DNA of 64,000 bases from Bacillus sp. SB49 (GCF_000469135.2 NZ_CP048117.1:1773501-1837500), one strand, 5' to 3'. Shown: positions 37,683-46,499, numbered from the stretch's first letter. A program made the numbers and translations. Notes: generated by a model from the sequence alone, not told the origin.

Positions 37683-38966
37683 ATGAAATTGACAAAAGAA
37701 ACGATACTCGATAAAGAAGGGTACCGTCTACATATATTACCTAGCAAGAAATATAAAACGATCACCATTGTAGCTAAATTCAAAGCGCCGCTTAAAAGGG
37801 AAGGTATCACGGAACGTGCGCTGCTTCCACATGTGCTTCAGAAAGCGACCTCCAATCACCCCAATATCCGTTCCCTGCAGTCGGCGTTTGAGAACCTTTA
37901 CGGGACAGCACTTTCCAGCGATGGATCTAAAAAAGGGGAGAACCATGTCATCAGCTTTCGCATGGAAGTGGTGAACGAAGCTTATTTAAACGACGAAGAG
38001 CCGATATTAGAAGAAGCACTCAAGCTGTTCCATGAAGTCCTGTTCGATCCCAAAAAAGAAGGGGATGGATTCGATACAGATATCGTCAAACGGGAGAAAC
38101 AGACGCTTGAGCAGAAGATTACGTCCATTAAGGATGACAAAATGAGTTATGCGAACCTGCGTCTCATGGATAATATGTGCAAGGATGAGCCTTACGCACT
38201 CCATGTACACGGGTACTTAGAAGATTTTAAAGATATCACGCCGGAATCCCTTTATTCCTATTATGAGCAGATGATTAAGGGTGATATGCTTGATGTGTAT
38301 GTAATCGGAGACATTCCCTCCAAAGATGTTGAGTCTTTAACAAGTCGCTTCTTCACGAGGAAAAACAGCGACAATTCGGATAATGACCAAGTCTCTGTGT
38401 CCAAACAGGTGGAGGAAGTGAGTGAGATTGTAGAGAAGGAAGAAGTGAAGCAGGGGAAACTGCACCTGGGCTATCGGACGTATACGAAATTCGGGGAAGA
38501 TGATTATTACGCCCTTCAAATCTTTAATGGAATTTACGGCGGCTTTCCGAGTTCCAAGCTGTTCATGAATGTCCGGGAGAAACACAGCCTTGCATACTAT
38601 GCTGCTTCACGATTTGAAAGCCACAAGGGGTTGCTGCTCGTATTCAGCGGGGTGGATCCAAAAGATTACAAACAGGCAAAATCGATTATCCTGGAGCAAA
38701 TGGATGCGATGAAAGCAGGAGACTTTACTGAACAGCAGGTGGAAGAAACGAAAGAACAGGTCATCAACCAGCTGCAGGAGACAATGGACAATGCAAACGG
38801 GTTGATCGAAGTCCTTTATCATCAGATGATTTCCGGTGCAGAGATGCCTGCGGATGAACTGATCGAAAACATCCGCAAGGTGACTAAAGATGATGTCATT
38901 AAAATGGCGAACAAGATAGAACTGGATACGATTTACTTCTTGACTAGCAAAGACGGAGGGGAATAA
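37683..38966 (+). CDS. ymfF: YmfF-like M16 peptidase homologue, catalytic motif lost
   Basis: A 427-residue member of the M16 (insulinase/processing peptidase) family. At the place of the zinc motif HxxEH it reads HVLQK (about 50-54, in ALLPHVLQKAT), so it lacks the metal ligands and is probably the inactive partner of the next gene product. The C-terminal half shows KHSLAYYAASRFESHKG and GLLLVFSGVDP. ATG at 37683 with AAGGAGGATA upstream. Two bases separate it from ymfH. Pairing of an inactive and an active M16 subunit is known from AlbE/AlbF and other systems. Confidence 0.88.
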   Translation: MKLTKETILDKEGYRLHILPSKKYKTITIVAKFKAPLKREGITERALLPHVLQKATSNHPNIRSLQSAFENLYGTALSSDGSKKGENHVISFRMEVVNEAYLNDEEPILEEALKLFHEVLFDPKKEGDGFDTDIVKREKQTLEQKITSIKDDKMSYANLRLMDNMCKDEPYALHVHGYLEDFKDITPESLYSYYEQMIKGDMLDVYVIGDIPSKDVESLTSRFFTRKNSDNSDNDQVSVSKQVEEVSEIVEKEEVKQGKLHLGYRTYTKFGEDDYYALQIFNGIYGGFPSSKLFMNVREKHSLAYYAASRFESHKGLLLVFSGVDPKDYKQAKSIILEQMDAMKAGDFTEQQVEETKEQVINQLQETMDNANGLIEVLYHQMISGAEMPADELIENIRKVTKDDVIKMANKIELDTIYFLTSKDGGE

Positions 38967-38968
38967 GC

Positions 38969-40261
38969 ATGGAGGAATTAGTATATAAACAATTGAACGA
39001 AACCGTATATCAGGAGACGTTGGATAATGGCCTGAAGGTCTTCCTGCTCTCAAAACCGGAGATGGCGAAAACGTTCGGTATATTCACGACCAATTATGGA
39101 TCGATCGACCAGACTTTTACGCCGATCGGTCAGACAGAGGAGGTTACGGTACCGGAAGGAATCGCACACTTTCTTGAACACAAATTGTTCGAAAAAGAAG
39201 ACCGCGACGTTTTTCAGGATTTTACAAAACTCGGAGCATCCGCTAACGCCTTCACATCTTTCACGAAGACGGCTTACTTGTTCACAGCAACAAGCCAAAT
39301 TGAAAAGAACGTAAATATTCTTCTTGATTTCGTTCAGGATCCATACTTCTCCGAAGCTTCAGTGGAAAAAGAGAAAGGCATCATTGCACAGGAGATCCGC
39401 ATGTACGACGACCAGCCGGACTGGCGCGCGTTTTTCGGTACGATTCAGAGCCTTTATCATAACCACCCGGTGAAAGTGGACATCGCGGGAACTGTTGACA
39501 GTATTCAGGATATAACCAAAGACGACTTGTACACGTGCTATGAAACGTTCTATCATCCTTCCAACATGACCCTGTTTGTTGCAGGAAACTTCGAGCCTCA
39601 GGCTATGATGGAGCTGATCCGTTCCAATCAGGACAAGAAAGAATTTCCCGACGCGCCGGAAATCAACCGCTCCTATCCGGAAGAACCGGCTGCAGTATCT
39701 ATGAAGGAACACTCCATTACGATGCCTGTGACTACAGCAAAAGCGATGGTCGGAGTGAAAGAGAACGTCAGCGGTTTGACCGGCCAGCAACTGCTTCGTA
39801 ATGAACTGCTTTCCGGAATGATCCTTGATTATTATTTCTCAAGAAGCGGCATTTTTTATGAAGAACTATATCAACAAGATTTAATTGATGACAGCTTCCA
39901 ATTTGAAACAGAACTTGATCAGCATTTCGGCTTTACTATTCTCGGTGGAGACACGCGAAAACCGGATGAAATGGCTGCACGCGTTAAGGAAATGCTCCAT
40001 GAGCTAAAAACAGAGCGGATCTCAGACGAAGACTTCCTTCGAATGAAACGGAAGAAAATCGGTCAATTTATGCGTGCCCTGAACTCCTTGGAATTCATTG
40101 CGAACCAGTTCACACATTATGATACGCTCGGAGTGAACTTGTTTGATGTCGTACCAGTCATCGAATCCCTTACAGCAGATGATGCAGATGAATACCTTCA
40201 GAATTGGATCAAGGAAGAAGCCATATCCGTCTTCCAGGTGAAACCGCAGGCAAATGCGTAA
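38969..40261 (+). CDS. ymfH: YmfH-like M16 zinc peptidase
   Basis: A 430-residue M16 peptidase with an intact inverted zinc motif HFLEH (about 68-72, in GIAHFLEHKLFEKE) and the distal glutamate region IIAQEIRMYDDQPDW. It probably forms a heterodimer with YmfF. The substrate is unknown; in Bacillus these genes lie beside ymfI and rodZ. It overlaps ymfI by eight bases. No signal peptide or membrane segment, so cytosolic. Confidence 0.9.
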   Translation: MEELVYKQLNETVYQETLDNGLKVFLLSKPEMAKTFGIFTTNYGSIDQTFTPIGQTEEVTVPEGIAHFLEHKLFEKEDRDVFQDFTKLGASANAFTSFTKTAYLFTATSQIEKNVNILLDFVQDPYFSEASVEKEKGIIAQEIRMYDDQPDWRAFFGTIQSLYHNHPVKVDIAGTVDSIQDITKDDLYTCYETFYHPSNMTLFVAGNFEPQAMMELIRSNQDKKEFPDAPEINRSYPEEPAAVSMKEHSITMPVTTAKAMVGVKENVSGLTGQQLLRNELLSGMILDYYFSRSGIFYEELYQQDLIDDSFQFETELDQHFGFTILGGDTRKPDEMAARVKEMLHELKTERISDEDFLRMKRKKIGQFMRALNSLEFIANQFTHYDTLGVNLFDVVPVIESLTADDADEYLQNWIKEEAISVFQVKPQANA

Positions 40262-40973
40262 ACGTTGTTTAGTGATCGGAGCAAGCGGGGATATCGGCTC
40301 GGCAGCAGCTGCAGCTGTAATCGGCAGAGGATATGCAGTTGGTCTCCATTATCACTCCAATGAAGCGAAGGTCAAGGAACTGGTGAAGGATGTTCCTCCC
40401 GAAAATCTGGCTGGAACATTTCAGTCTGATTTATCCAAAGAGGAAGGAATTCTTCATCTTCTTTCTCAGGTCGGGGAGGAGTGGGATGCGTTAGTATTTG
40501 CCGGAGGACCGATGTACAGCGGTCTTTTTCAGGATATGACTGTCTCTGCGCTGGATACGTTATATCATACGCATGTAAAAGCGCTCTGGCTTATAAGCAG
40601 GCATCTCCTCCCGTATATGATCCGTAACAAGTCCGGAAACATTGTAGTTGTTTCTTCCATATATGGAACGGAAGGTGCGAGCATGGAAGTTGCCTACAGT
40701 TCTGTCAAAGGTGCACAGGACAGTTTCGTAAAGGGGTTAGCCAAAGAGGTGGCACCGAGCGGGGTTCGAGTAAATGCCGTAGCACCAGGCTTTATTAATA
40801 CGAAGATGAATGAGCATCTACAAGGAGAAGAACGGCTTGCCATTGAAGAAGATATTCCGATGGGGCGCGCAGGAGAGCGGGAAGAAGTAGCGGGGATGAT
40901 CGGTTTTCTCCTCGGTACAGACGCAAGCTACGTGACCGGACAGGTTCTCCATGTTAATGGTGGTTGGTCCTAA
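40254..40973 (+). CDS. ymfI: YmfI/EfpI-type short-chain reductase
   Basis: A 239-residue short-chain dehydrogenase with GASGDIGSAAA (9-19), catalytic serine near SSIYG, and Tyr/Lys in YSSVKGAQ (about 148-155); VNAVAPGFINTKM follows. It resembles FabG, but B. subtilis YmfI reduces 5-aminopentanone on elongation factor P to 5-aminopentanol, and the RNKSGNIVVVSSIYG-to-NGGW C-terminal stretch aligns well with that protein as I remember it. The start is inside the end of ymfH (ATG at 40254), so it is translated with it. Confidence 0.85.
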   Translation: MRKRCLVIGASGDIGSAAAAAVIGRGYAVGLHYHSNEAKVKELVKDVPPENLAGTFQSDLSKEEGILHLLSQVGEEWDALVFAGGPMYSGLFQDMTVSALDTLYHTHVKALWLISRHLLPYMIRNKSGNIVVVSSIYGTEGASMEVAYSSVKGAQDSFVKGLAKEVAPSGVRVNAVAPGFINTKMNEHLQGEERLAIEEDIPMGRAGEREEVAGMIGFLLGTDASYVTGQVLHVNGGWS

Positions 40974-40980
40974 AGTGCAT

Positions 40981-41009
40981 GCATAATATCCTGATACCTT
41001 CTCATACTA
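40981..41009 (+). promoter_or_regulatory. Sigma-G (or sigma-F) promoter for ymfJ
   Basis: GCATA (40981-40985) and CATACTA (41003-41009), 17 bases apart, match the forespore consensus GHATR / CATWHTA at every position. It lies 32 bases before the ymfJ ATG. Confidence 0.7.
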
Positions 41010-41040
41010 AACATGAATAAATCATGAGGAGGTTTCAGTG

Positions 41041-41301
41041 ATGTCTGTTATCGATAATTTCGATTCATGGAAAGACTTCTTAGGCGACCGTCTACATCAG
41101 GCCAAGGGCCAGGGAATGCAGGAAGGTGCTGTTTCTCAGCTTGCCTATGAAATCGGCGGATACCTTGCCAATTCTGTAGATGCAAAGAACGATCAAGAAG
41201 CGGTGCTTCGTGATTTGTGGAATGTTGCAGATGAACAGGAGCAGCATGCGATCGCTAACATGATGGTCAAGCTTGTTCAAAACGAAGGCAACCAGGCGTA
41301 A
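41041..41301 (+). CDS. ymfJ: YmfJ, DUF3243 family protein
   Basis: An 86-residue protein starting at ATG 41041 with a strong GAGGAGGT site (a GTG three bases upstream is in frame but less well placed). It reads MSVIDNFDSWKDFLGDRLHQ and is mostly helical; DUF3243 is restricted to spore-forming Bacilli and its function is unknown. The forespore-type promoter upstream suggests spore expression. It stands alone between a promoter and a terminator. Confidence 0.85.
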   Translation: MSVIDNFDSWKDFLGDRLHQAKGQGMQEGAVSQLAYEIGGYLANSVDAKNDQEAVLRDLWNVADEQEQHAIANMMVKLVQNEGNQA

Positions 41302-41305
41302 CCGG

Positions 41306-41342
41306 AAAAATCCGCACAGGGTCTCTTGTGCGGATTTTTTAC
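41306..41342 (+). terminator. Intrinsic terminator after ymfJ
   Basis: A perfect 13-bp stem, AAAAATCCGCACA (41306-41318) with TGTGCGGATTTTT (41327-41339), followed by T residues. Confidence 0.93.
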
Positions 41343-41496
41343 TTTACCTTATTCTAAAGTTTATTTTTGATGGATGTATTTTTTTGTGCAATTCTGTGGT
41401 TCCATCCTTTCCTATTTCAAGAAAATCCTTTATGATAGATAAAGAGTTATCACTTGCTTTGACAAATCACGACATTTTTTCCAGAGGAGTTGTGTT

Positions 41497-42288
41497 ATGG
41501 AGAAGAAAGAATGGTACTTAGAATATGAAATACAATACAACCGTCCCGGCCTTCTCGGTGACATATCATCCTTGCTGGGAATGATGGCGATTAACATCGT
41601 CACGATTAACGGTGTGGAAAACTCCCATCGTGGCATGCTCTTGCTCTGCAAAGATGAAGAGCAGATCACAAGGCTTCGTTCCATCCTGAATACGATGGAT
41701 ACGATTAAGGTGACGAAACTCCGTAAGCCAAAGCTTAGAGACCGCCTGGCAGTAAGACATGGGCGTTATATACATAGTGACATCGATGATCGGAAGACGT
41801 TCCGTTTCAACAGAGAAGACTTAGGACTCTTAGTTGACTTCATGGCAGAGTTATTTATGAAGGAAGGTCATAAATTGATCGGGATCCGTGGCATGCCTCG
41901 GGTCGGGAAGACAGAATCCGTCGTAGCGGCGAGTGTTTGTGCCAATAAGCGATGGCTGTTCGTTTCGAGTACGCTCTTGAAGCAAACGGTTCGTAATCAG
42001 CTGATTGATGAAGAGTACAGGGAAGATAATTTATACATCATTGATGGAATCGTTTCTGCAAGGAGAGCGAATGAAAAGCACTGGCAGCTTGTCCGTGAAA
42101 TCATGAGGCTTCCTGCAACAAAGGTTATTGAGCATCCCGATATTTTCGTACAGGAAACGGAATACAAAATGGATGACTTCGACTATATCATCGAACTCCG
42201 TAATAATGAAGAAGAAGAAATTACGTATGAAACTGTGGAAAAGCCGAGTATTTCTATGAACGATGGTTTTTCCATGTTCGATTTTTAG
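41497..42288 (+). CDS. ymfK: YmfK, DUF3388 protein with ACT-like N terminus
   Basis: A 263-residue conserved Bacillaceae protein of unknown function. The N terminus (EYEIQYNRPGLLGDISSLLG) looks like an ACT ligand-binding domain; the C-terminal part contains IRGMPRVGKTESVVAAS (about 129-145), which resembles a P-loop (GMPRVGKTE), so nucleotide binding is possible. ATG at 41497 with AGAGGAG upstream. It precedes rodZ by 19 bases and is probably co-transcribed. A TATGAT (41431-41436) upstream may be its -10. Confidence 0.82.
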   Translation: MEKKEWYLEYEIQYNRPGLLGDISSLLGMMAINIVTINGVENSHRGMLLLCKDEEQITRLRSILNTMDTIKVTKLRKPKLRDRLAVRHGRYIHSDIDDRKTFRFNREDLGLLVDFMAELFMKEGHKLIGIRGMPRVGKTESVVAASVCANKRWLFVSSTLLKQTVRNQLIDEEYREDNLYIIDGIVSARRANEKHWQLVREIMRLPATKVIEHPDIFVQETEYKMDDFDYIIELRNNEEEEITYETVEKPSISMNDGFSMFDF

Positions 42289-42307
42289 AAATTGGATGGT
42301 GTTAGAC

Positions 42308-43207
42308 ATGGAAATAGGAGCGAGACTTAAAGAGGCGCGAGAAGAAAAAAGCCTGTCTTTGGAAGCCCTTCAGGATACAACCAAGATTCAGAAGCGATAC
42401 CTGAAGGCGATTGAGGACAATCAATTTGAAGTGCTTCCGGGGAAATTTTATACCCGTGCTTTTATACGCGAGTATGCATCTGCTGTAGGGCTGGATCCGG
42501 AAATGATTATGGAAGAGCACAAAAATGAACTGCCTACATTTGATGAAGAACCGACGATTCAATACAGTCGGGTTCAGAAGGCAAGAAATGAGGCAACTCA
42601 AAAGAGCTCCCGGTCGTTCAAGTTCCTGCCGACGTTCTTAACCGTGGCCTTGATCGTGGCAGTGGCGTTTGTAGTCTGGATCGTCATTCAGAGTGTCGGC
42701 GGTACGAGTGATGATACGGCGGAGGACGGACAGGGGTCGGACAATGAAATCAGCGTCCCTGCAGACAGCGAACAGGAGGACGAAGAAACTCCGGAAGAGG
42801 AGCCTCAGGAAGAAGGAGAGACACCTCAGGATGAAGAGCAACCGGCAGAAGACGACAGCGAAGCCGAGGAACCCGCTTTAAACGCGGAGCTGACGCAAGA
42901 AGGTACCGGAGGATTCCCTGAACATGTATACAGCATCTCCGGTGCGGAGGATCGGTCGGTAACCATCGAATTGGAAGGAACCGCGTACTTGGAAGTACAG
43001 TCCCCGAAGGGCGGGGAAAACTTGATTACCCCTAAAGAGTACACGACAGGGGAATCGCCTTTATCTCTTGAATTTGATGGACAGAATGAATTGTATATTA
43101 AAACAGGGAATGCACCAGGTACCGTCGTGAAAATTGGCGATGAAGTAATTGAATTTCCTGACCCTGAGAAATCCACGCAGAAAATGCTGCTTCAATACCA
43201 AGAATAA
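42308..43207 (+). CDS. rodZ: RodZ cytoskeletal/shape protein
   Basis: Bitopic membrane protein that links MreB filaments to the cell wall machinery. It has 299 residues: a helix-turn-helix domain that binds MreB (about 3-75, ARLKEAREEKSLSLEALQ), a basic stretch, one membrane helix (107-128), an extremely acidic linker (about 135-195, nearly all Glu, Asp, Gln, Pro) and the extracellular DUF4115 domain. ATG at 42308, seven bases after GGATGGTG; longer starts inside ymfK are rejected. The acidic extracellular linker fits a salt-adapted organism. Also called ymfM. Confidence 0.92.
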   Translation: MEIGARLKEAREEKSLSLEALQDTTKIQKRYLKAIEDNQFEVLPGKFYTRAFIREYASAVGLDPEMIMEEHKNELPTFDEEPTIQYSRVQKARNEATQKSSRSFKFLPTFLTVALIVAVAFVVWIVIQSVGGTSDDTAEDGQGSDNEISVPADSEQEDEETPEEEPQEEGETPQDEEQPAEDDSEAEEPALNAELTQEGTGGFPEHVYSISGAEDRSVTIELEGTAYLEVQSPKGGENLITPKEYTTGESPLSLEFDGQNELYIKTGNAPGTVVKIGDEVIEFPDPEKSTQKMLLQYQE

Positions 43208-43213
43208 TTATGG

Positions 43214-43285
43214 AAGGCTGTCCACGCGTGTGTTCCGCTGATTGCGGGAACACTAGGTTTGACCGGGGACAGTCTTTCCTTTATT
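43214..43285 (+). terminator. Branched terminator between rodZ and pgsA
   Basis: Outer stem AAGGCTGTCC (43214-43223) with GGACAGTCTT (43267-43276), 10 bp including one G-U, encloses an inner hairpin TGTTCCGC/GCGGGAACA (one bulge). The tail is TCCTTTATTTC, so strength is moderate. Confidence 0.65.
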
Positions 43286-43305
43286 TCATGTAGGAGTGTG
43301 AACAA

Positions 43306-43884
43306 ATGAATTTACCAAACAAAATTACCTTATCCAGAATTTTTCTTATCCCGATCTTTATTATCCTTATGAGCGTACCGTTCAATTGGGGAAGTTTGAA
43401 TATCGGCGAAAACGAGCTGCCTGTATCCCATTTGGCGGGTGCTGTACTGTTCATCATTGCATCCACGACAGACTGGATTGATGGATATATCGCACGGAAA
43501 TACAATCTCGTAACGAACCTCGGTAAATTTCTCGATCCTTTAGCAGATAAGCTCCTCGTAAGTGCCGCGCTGATTCTGCTTGTCGAAATCGGTCTTGCTC
43601 CGGCTTGGATCGTCATTCTTATCATCAGCCGCGAATTTGCAGTTACAGGACTCCGACTTGTGGCGGCGGGAGAAGGAAGCGTGCTTGCTGCAAGTCAGAT
43701 GGGTAAATTGAAGACATGGATTCAAATCATTGCAATCTCCTTGCTGCTGCTTCACAATTGGCCGTTCTCCTATATCGGTTTTCCGATGGGGCTGATCGCG
43801 CTTTATTTAGCATTGATTATTACGATTTATTCCGGCTACGATTATTTCAAAAAGAACTGGCATGTGATGAGGGATTCTAAATGA
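43306..43884 (+). CDS. pgsA: CDP-diacylglycerol--glycerol-3-phosphate 3-phosphatidyltransferase
   Basis: Makes phosphatidylglycerol phosphate, the essential step to phosphatidylglycerol; membrane enzyme. It has 192 residues with about five hydrophobic segments. The CDP-alcohol phosphotransferase signature D-x2-DG-x2-AR-x8-G-x3-D-x3-D is perfect (DWIDGYIARKYNL to GKFLDPLADK, about 64-90). It uses the product of CdsA (2498-3298). ATG at 43306 with TAGGAGTG. It overlaps cinA by four bases. Confidence 0.96.
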   Translation: MNLPNKITLSRIFLIPIFIILMSVPFNWGSLNIGENELPVSHLAGAVLFIIASTTDWIDGYIARKYNLVTNLGKFLDPLADKLLVSAALILLVEIGLAPAWIVILIISREFAVTGLRLVAAGEGSVLAASQMGKLKTWIQIIAISLLLLHNWPFSYIGFPMGLIALYLALIITIYSGYDYFKKNWHVMRDSK

Positions 43885-45125
43885 GAGCGGAAAAGGCGGA
43901 AATCATTGCCGTAGGGACTGAGCTTTTGCTTGGTCAAATTGCCAACACCAATGCTCAGTGGATTTCAAAAGAACTAGCTGCACTCGGTCTTCCGGTTTAT
44001 AGTCACACAGTGGTCGGAGATAATATGGACCGCGTCCGTACATGCTTCAAAGCAGCGGGGGCAAGGTCTGACATCATCATTGTAACGGGCGGACTCGGGC
44101 CTACAGAGGATGACTTGACCAGAGACGCCGCTCAGGAAATCTTTGGCCAGGAACTCGTAGAGCATGAGCCCTCCATGGTGAAGATTCTTGCCGTATTTGA
44201 GCGGAATGGAAGACCTATGACACTGAATAACCGGAAGCAGTCCCATGTATTCCAACAGGCTGAAGTGCTGACCAACAGTAAAGGGATGGCACCCGGCCAA
44301 ATTGTGGAGCACGAAGGCACGATATGGGTCTTCCTTCCTGGAGTACCATCTGAAATGAAGGCGCTGATGGAAGAGGAAGTTCTTCCGAAATTGCGGGAAC
44401 GCTTCGAATGGAAGTCACAGATCGTATCAGAAATGATGCGTTTTATAGGAATTGGGGAATCAAGGCTGGAAACGGAACTAAGCGACCTTATATCCACCCA
44501 GACGAACCCGACTATCGCTCCTCTCGCAAGCGAAGGGGAGGTCGGGCTGCGATTGACGGCTACCGGCGAAACGGATGCTGAAGCGCTCCAAAGTATTGAA
44601 GCCCTGAAGGAAAAAATATTAGAAAGAGTCGGCGGGCACTATTATGGCAGTGACGCTGTTACGATTGAAGAAAAAGTGAAACAACTGCTTGAGAGCAGGA
44701 ACTACACGATTGGATCTGCGGAAAGCTTTACCGGCGGCATGTTTATGGAGAACCTTGTCGCCCTCCCTGGAGCATCGGCTGTATGCGAGGGAGGTATCGT
44801 TTCCTATACTCCGGCAGCGAAGGAACAAGTCCTGCAGGTGCCGAGTTTTATCATCAAAGAATTTGGAACCATCAGTCATGAGTGTGCCGAAGTGATGGCG
44901 TTGAATGCACAGGCAATTCTCCGCACGGACATCGGGATCAGTTTTACAGGAGTAGCAGGGCCGGAGGAAAGTGAAGGGAAAGCGCCCGGGACGGTCTACA
45001 TCGGTCTGCAGATAGGCGAAAGGAAGCCGGAGGTGCATGAGCTTTATTTCCATGGAGCTCGCGAGCAGGTGAGGCACCGGGCAGTCAAGAAAGGCTTCGA
45101 GCTGCTTTTCCAAAGGCTGAAATAG
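43881..45125 (+). CDS. cinA: CinA competence/damage-inducible protein
   Basis: A 414-residue protein: N-terminal molybdopterin-binding-like domain (about 4-170, with EIIAVGTELLLGQIANTNAQ and VTGGLGPTEDDLTRD), which in some homologues is an ADP-ribose pyrophosphatase, and a C-terminal CinA/PncC domain (about 255-410, SAESFTGGMF, FTGVAGPEE), an NMN deamidase fold in NAD recycling. Which activity matters in Bacillus is unsettled. It starts on ATGA overlapping pgsA and precedes recA, the classic pair, but a very strong terminator lies between them here. Confidence 0.94.
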   Translation: MRAEKAEIIAVGTELLLGQIANTNAQWISKELAALGLPVYSHTVVGDNMDRVRTCFKAAGARSDIIIVTGGLGPTEDDLTRDAAQEIFGQELVEHEPSMVKILAVFERNGRPMTLNNRKQSHVFQQAEVLTNSKGMAPGQIVEHEGTIWVFLPGVPSEMKALMEEEVLPKLRERFEWKSQIVSEMMRFIGIGESRLETELSDLISTQTNPTIAPLASEGEVGLRLTATGETDAEALQSIEALKEKILERVGGHYYGSDAVTIEEKVKQLLESRNYTIGSAESFTGGMFMENLVALPGASAVCEGGIVSYTPAAKEQVLQVPSFIIKEFGTISHECAEVMALNAQAILRTDIGISFTGVAGPEESEGKAPGTVYIGLQIGERKPEVHELYFHGAREQVRHRAVKKGFELLFQRLK

Positions 45126-45144
45126 CACTTTATGGAAGCGGGTG

Positions 45145-45202
45145 GGTGCAGTTTATGAAGTTTCGCAGAGGGGAACTCATAAATTGCACCTCTTTTCTTT
45201 TT
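45145..45202 (+). terminator. Strong terminator between cinA and recA
   Basis: A 14-bp stem with one G-U, GGTGCAGTTTATGA (45145-45158) with TCATAAATTGCACC (45177-45190), extended by GTTTC/GGAAC after a one-base bulge, then TCTTTTCTTTTT. It makes recA transcription depend on its own promoter. Confidence 0.92.
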
Positions 45203-45211
45203 GAAAAAAAG

Positions 45212-45225
45212 GGAACAAATATTCG
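45212..45225 (+). promoter_or_regulatory. LexA (DinR) SOS box upstream of recA
   Basis: GGAACAAATATTCG matches the Bacillus consensus CGAACRNRYGTTYG at about 12 of 14 positions, and is an imperfect dyad (GAAC/ATTC). It lies eight bases upstream of the recA -35, where a repressor would block polymerase. Confidence 0.7.
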
Positions 45226-45233
45226 CTTTTTAG

Positions 45234-45262
45234 TTGGCAAATCGAAGAAAACAAGTTATGAT
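45234..45262 (+). promoter_or_regulatory. recA promoter (sigma-A)
   Basis: TTGGCA (45234-45239), a 17-base spacer, and TATGAT (45257-45262); 32 bases before the recA ATG. Confidence 0.8.
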
Positions 45263-45293
45263 AGGGATAGATATTTTGGAAAGGCGGTATAGT

Positions 45294-46337
45294 ATGAGTG
45301 ATCGTAAACAAGCATTAGATATGGCATTGCGTCAAATAGAAAAGCAGTTCGGTAAAGGTTCCATCATGAAGCTCGGAGAAAGTGCAGAACAGCGGGTGAA
45401 CACAGTATCCAGTGGCTCTCTGGCTCTTGATGTGGCGTTGGGTGTCGGTGGATACCCGCGAGGTAGAATTATAGAAATATATGGACCGGAATCATCCGGT
45501 AAAACGACGGTAGCGCTCCACGCGATTGCCGAGGCACAAAGAAAAGGCGGACAGGCAGCGTTTATCGATGCGGAGCACGCACTCGATCCCGTGTATGCAA
45601 GGGCGCTCGGGGTAGACATTGAGGAGTTACTGCTGTCCCAGCCTGACACCGGGGAGCAGGCGCTTGAGATTGCTGAGGCGCTCGTACGAAGCGGTGCGGT
45701 GGATATGGTTGTTATCGACTCTGTAGCCGCACTGGTCCCGAAAGCTGAGATTGAAGGAGAAATGGGAGATGCACACGTTGGTCTTCAGGCCCGTTTGATG
45801 TCCCAAGCACTGCGTAAGCTTTCCGGAGCTATAAATAAGTCGAAGACTACAGCGATCTTCATTAACCAAATTCGTGAAAAAGTCGGCGTTATGTTCGGTA
45901 ACCCGGAAACAACACCTGGCGGTCGTGCGCTGAAGTTCTATTCTTCCGTGCGTTTGGAAGTTCGTCGTGCAGAAACGCTGAAACAGGGGAATGAAATGGT
46001 CGGTAACAAGACCCGTCTGAAAGTCGTGAAGAACAAGGTGGCTCCGCCTTTTAAACAAGCAGAAGTTGATATTATGTATGGAGAGGGAATATCCAGAGAA
46101 GGTGAACTGATCGACATCGGTACAGACCTTGATCTCATTCAAAAGAGCGGATCCTGGTATTCCTATAATGAGGAGCGACTTGGCCAAGGTCGTGAAAATG
46201 CCAAACAGTTCCTGAAAGAAAACGTGGAAATTTACGATGAAGTAAAACGTTTGATTCGGGATCATTACGGAATGGATGCGGATGAACCTTCTGTTGAAGC
46301 GCCGGAAGCTGACAGTCAGGAAACGCTTGACGTTTAA
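45294..46337 (+). CDS. recA: Recombinase RecA
   Basis: Strand-exchange ATPase for recombination and repair, and co-protease for LexA. It has 347 residues from ATG 45294, six bases after GGAAAGGCGG; the longer in-frame start at 45234 would lie in the promoter. Walker [10 protein letters not shown] is at 64-72, Walker [10 protein letters not shown] near 141, and the DNA-binding loop region [20 protein letters not shown] is intact. The tail is acidic ([18 protein letters not shown]). Regulated by the LexA box and promoter upstream; a perfect terminator follows. Confidence 0.98.
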   Translation: MSDRKQALDMALRQIEKQFGKGSIMKLGESAEQRVNTVSSGSLALDVALGVGGYPRGRIIEIYGPESSGKTTVALHAIAEAQRKGGQAAFIDAEHALDPVYARALGVDIEELLLSQPDTGEQALEIAEALVRSGAVDMVVIDSVAALVPKAEIEGEMGDAHVGLQARLMSQALRKLSGAINKSKTTAIFINQIREKVGVMFGNPETTPGGRALKFYSSVRLEVRRAETLKQGNEMVGNKTRLKVVKNKVAPPFKQAEVDIMYGEGISREGELIDIGTDLDLIQKSGSWYSYNEERLGQGRENAKQFLKENVEIYDEVKRLIRDHYGMDADEPSVEAPEADSQETLDV

Positions 46338-46344
46338 AAAGCAC

Positions 46345-46377
46345 AAAAAAGCAGTGCAGAAAAGCACTGCTTTTTTA
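46345..46377 (+). terminator. Strong terminator after recA
   Basis: AAAAAAGCAGTGC (46345-46357) pairs perfectly with GCACTGCTTTTTT (46364-46376); bidirectional in form. Confidence 0.95.
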
Positions 46378-46470
46378 TACATAACCTTTACAAAATCTAA
46401 AAGAAAACGTGAAAAAGATACTGATAGTTTAAAATATTTCAATATATCAGCACATACGTGATGGGTTTCC

Positions 46471-46499
46471 TTGACATTCCTTATGCGCAAGCATAAAAT
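46471..46499 (+). promoter_or_regulatory. rny promoter (sigma-A)
   Basis: A perfect TTGACA (46471-46476), a 17-base spacer and TAAAAT (46494-46499). The start would give a leader of about 105 bases before the rny ATG; that leader holds no strong hairpin. An upstream dyad CTGATA/TATCAG (46421-46450) lies 20 bases before the -35. Confidence 0.85.
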
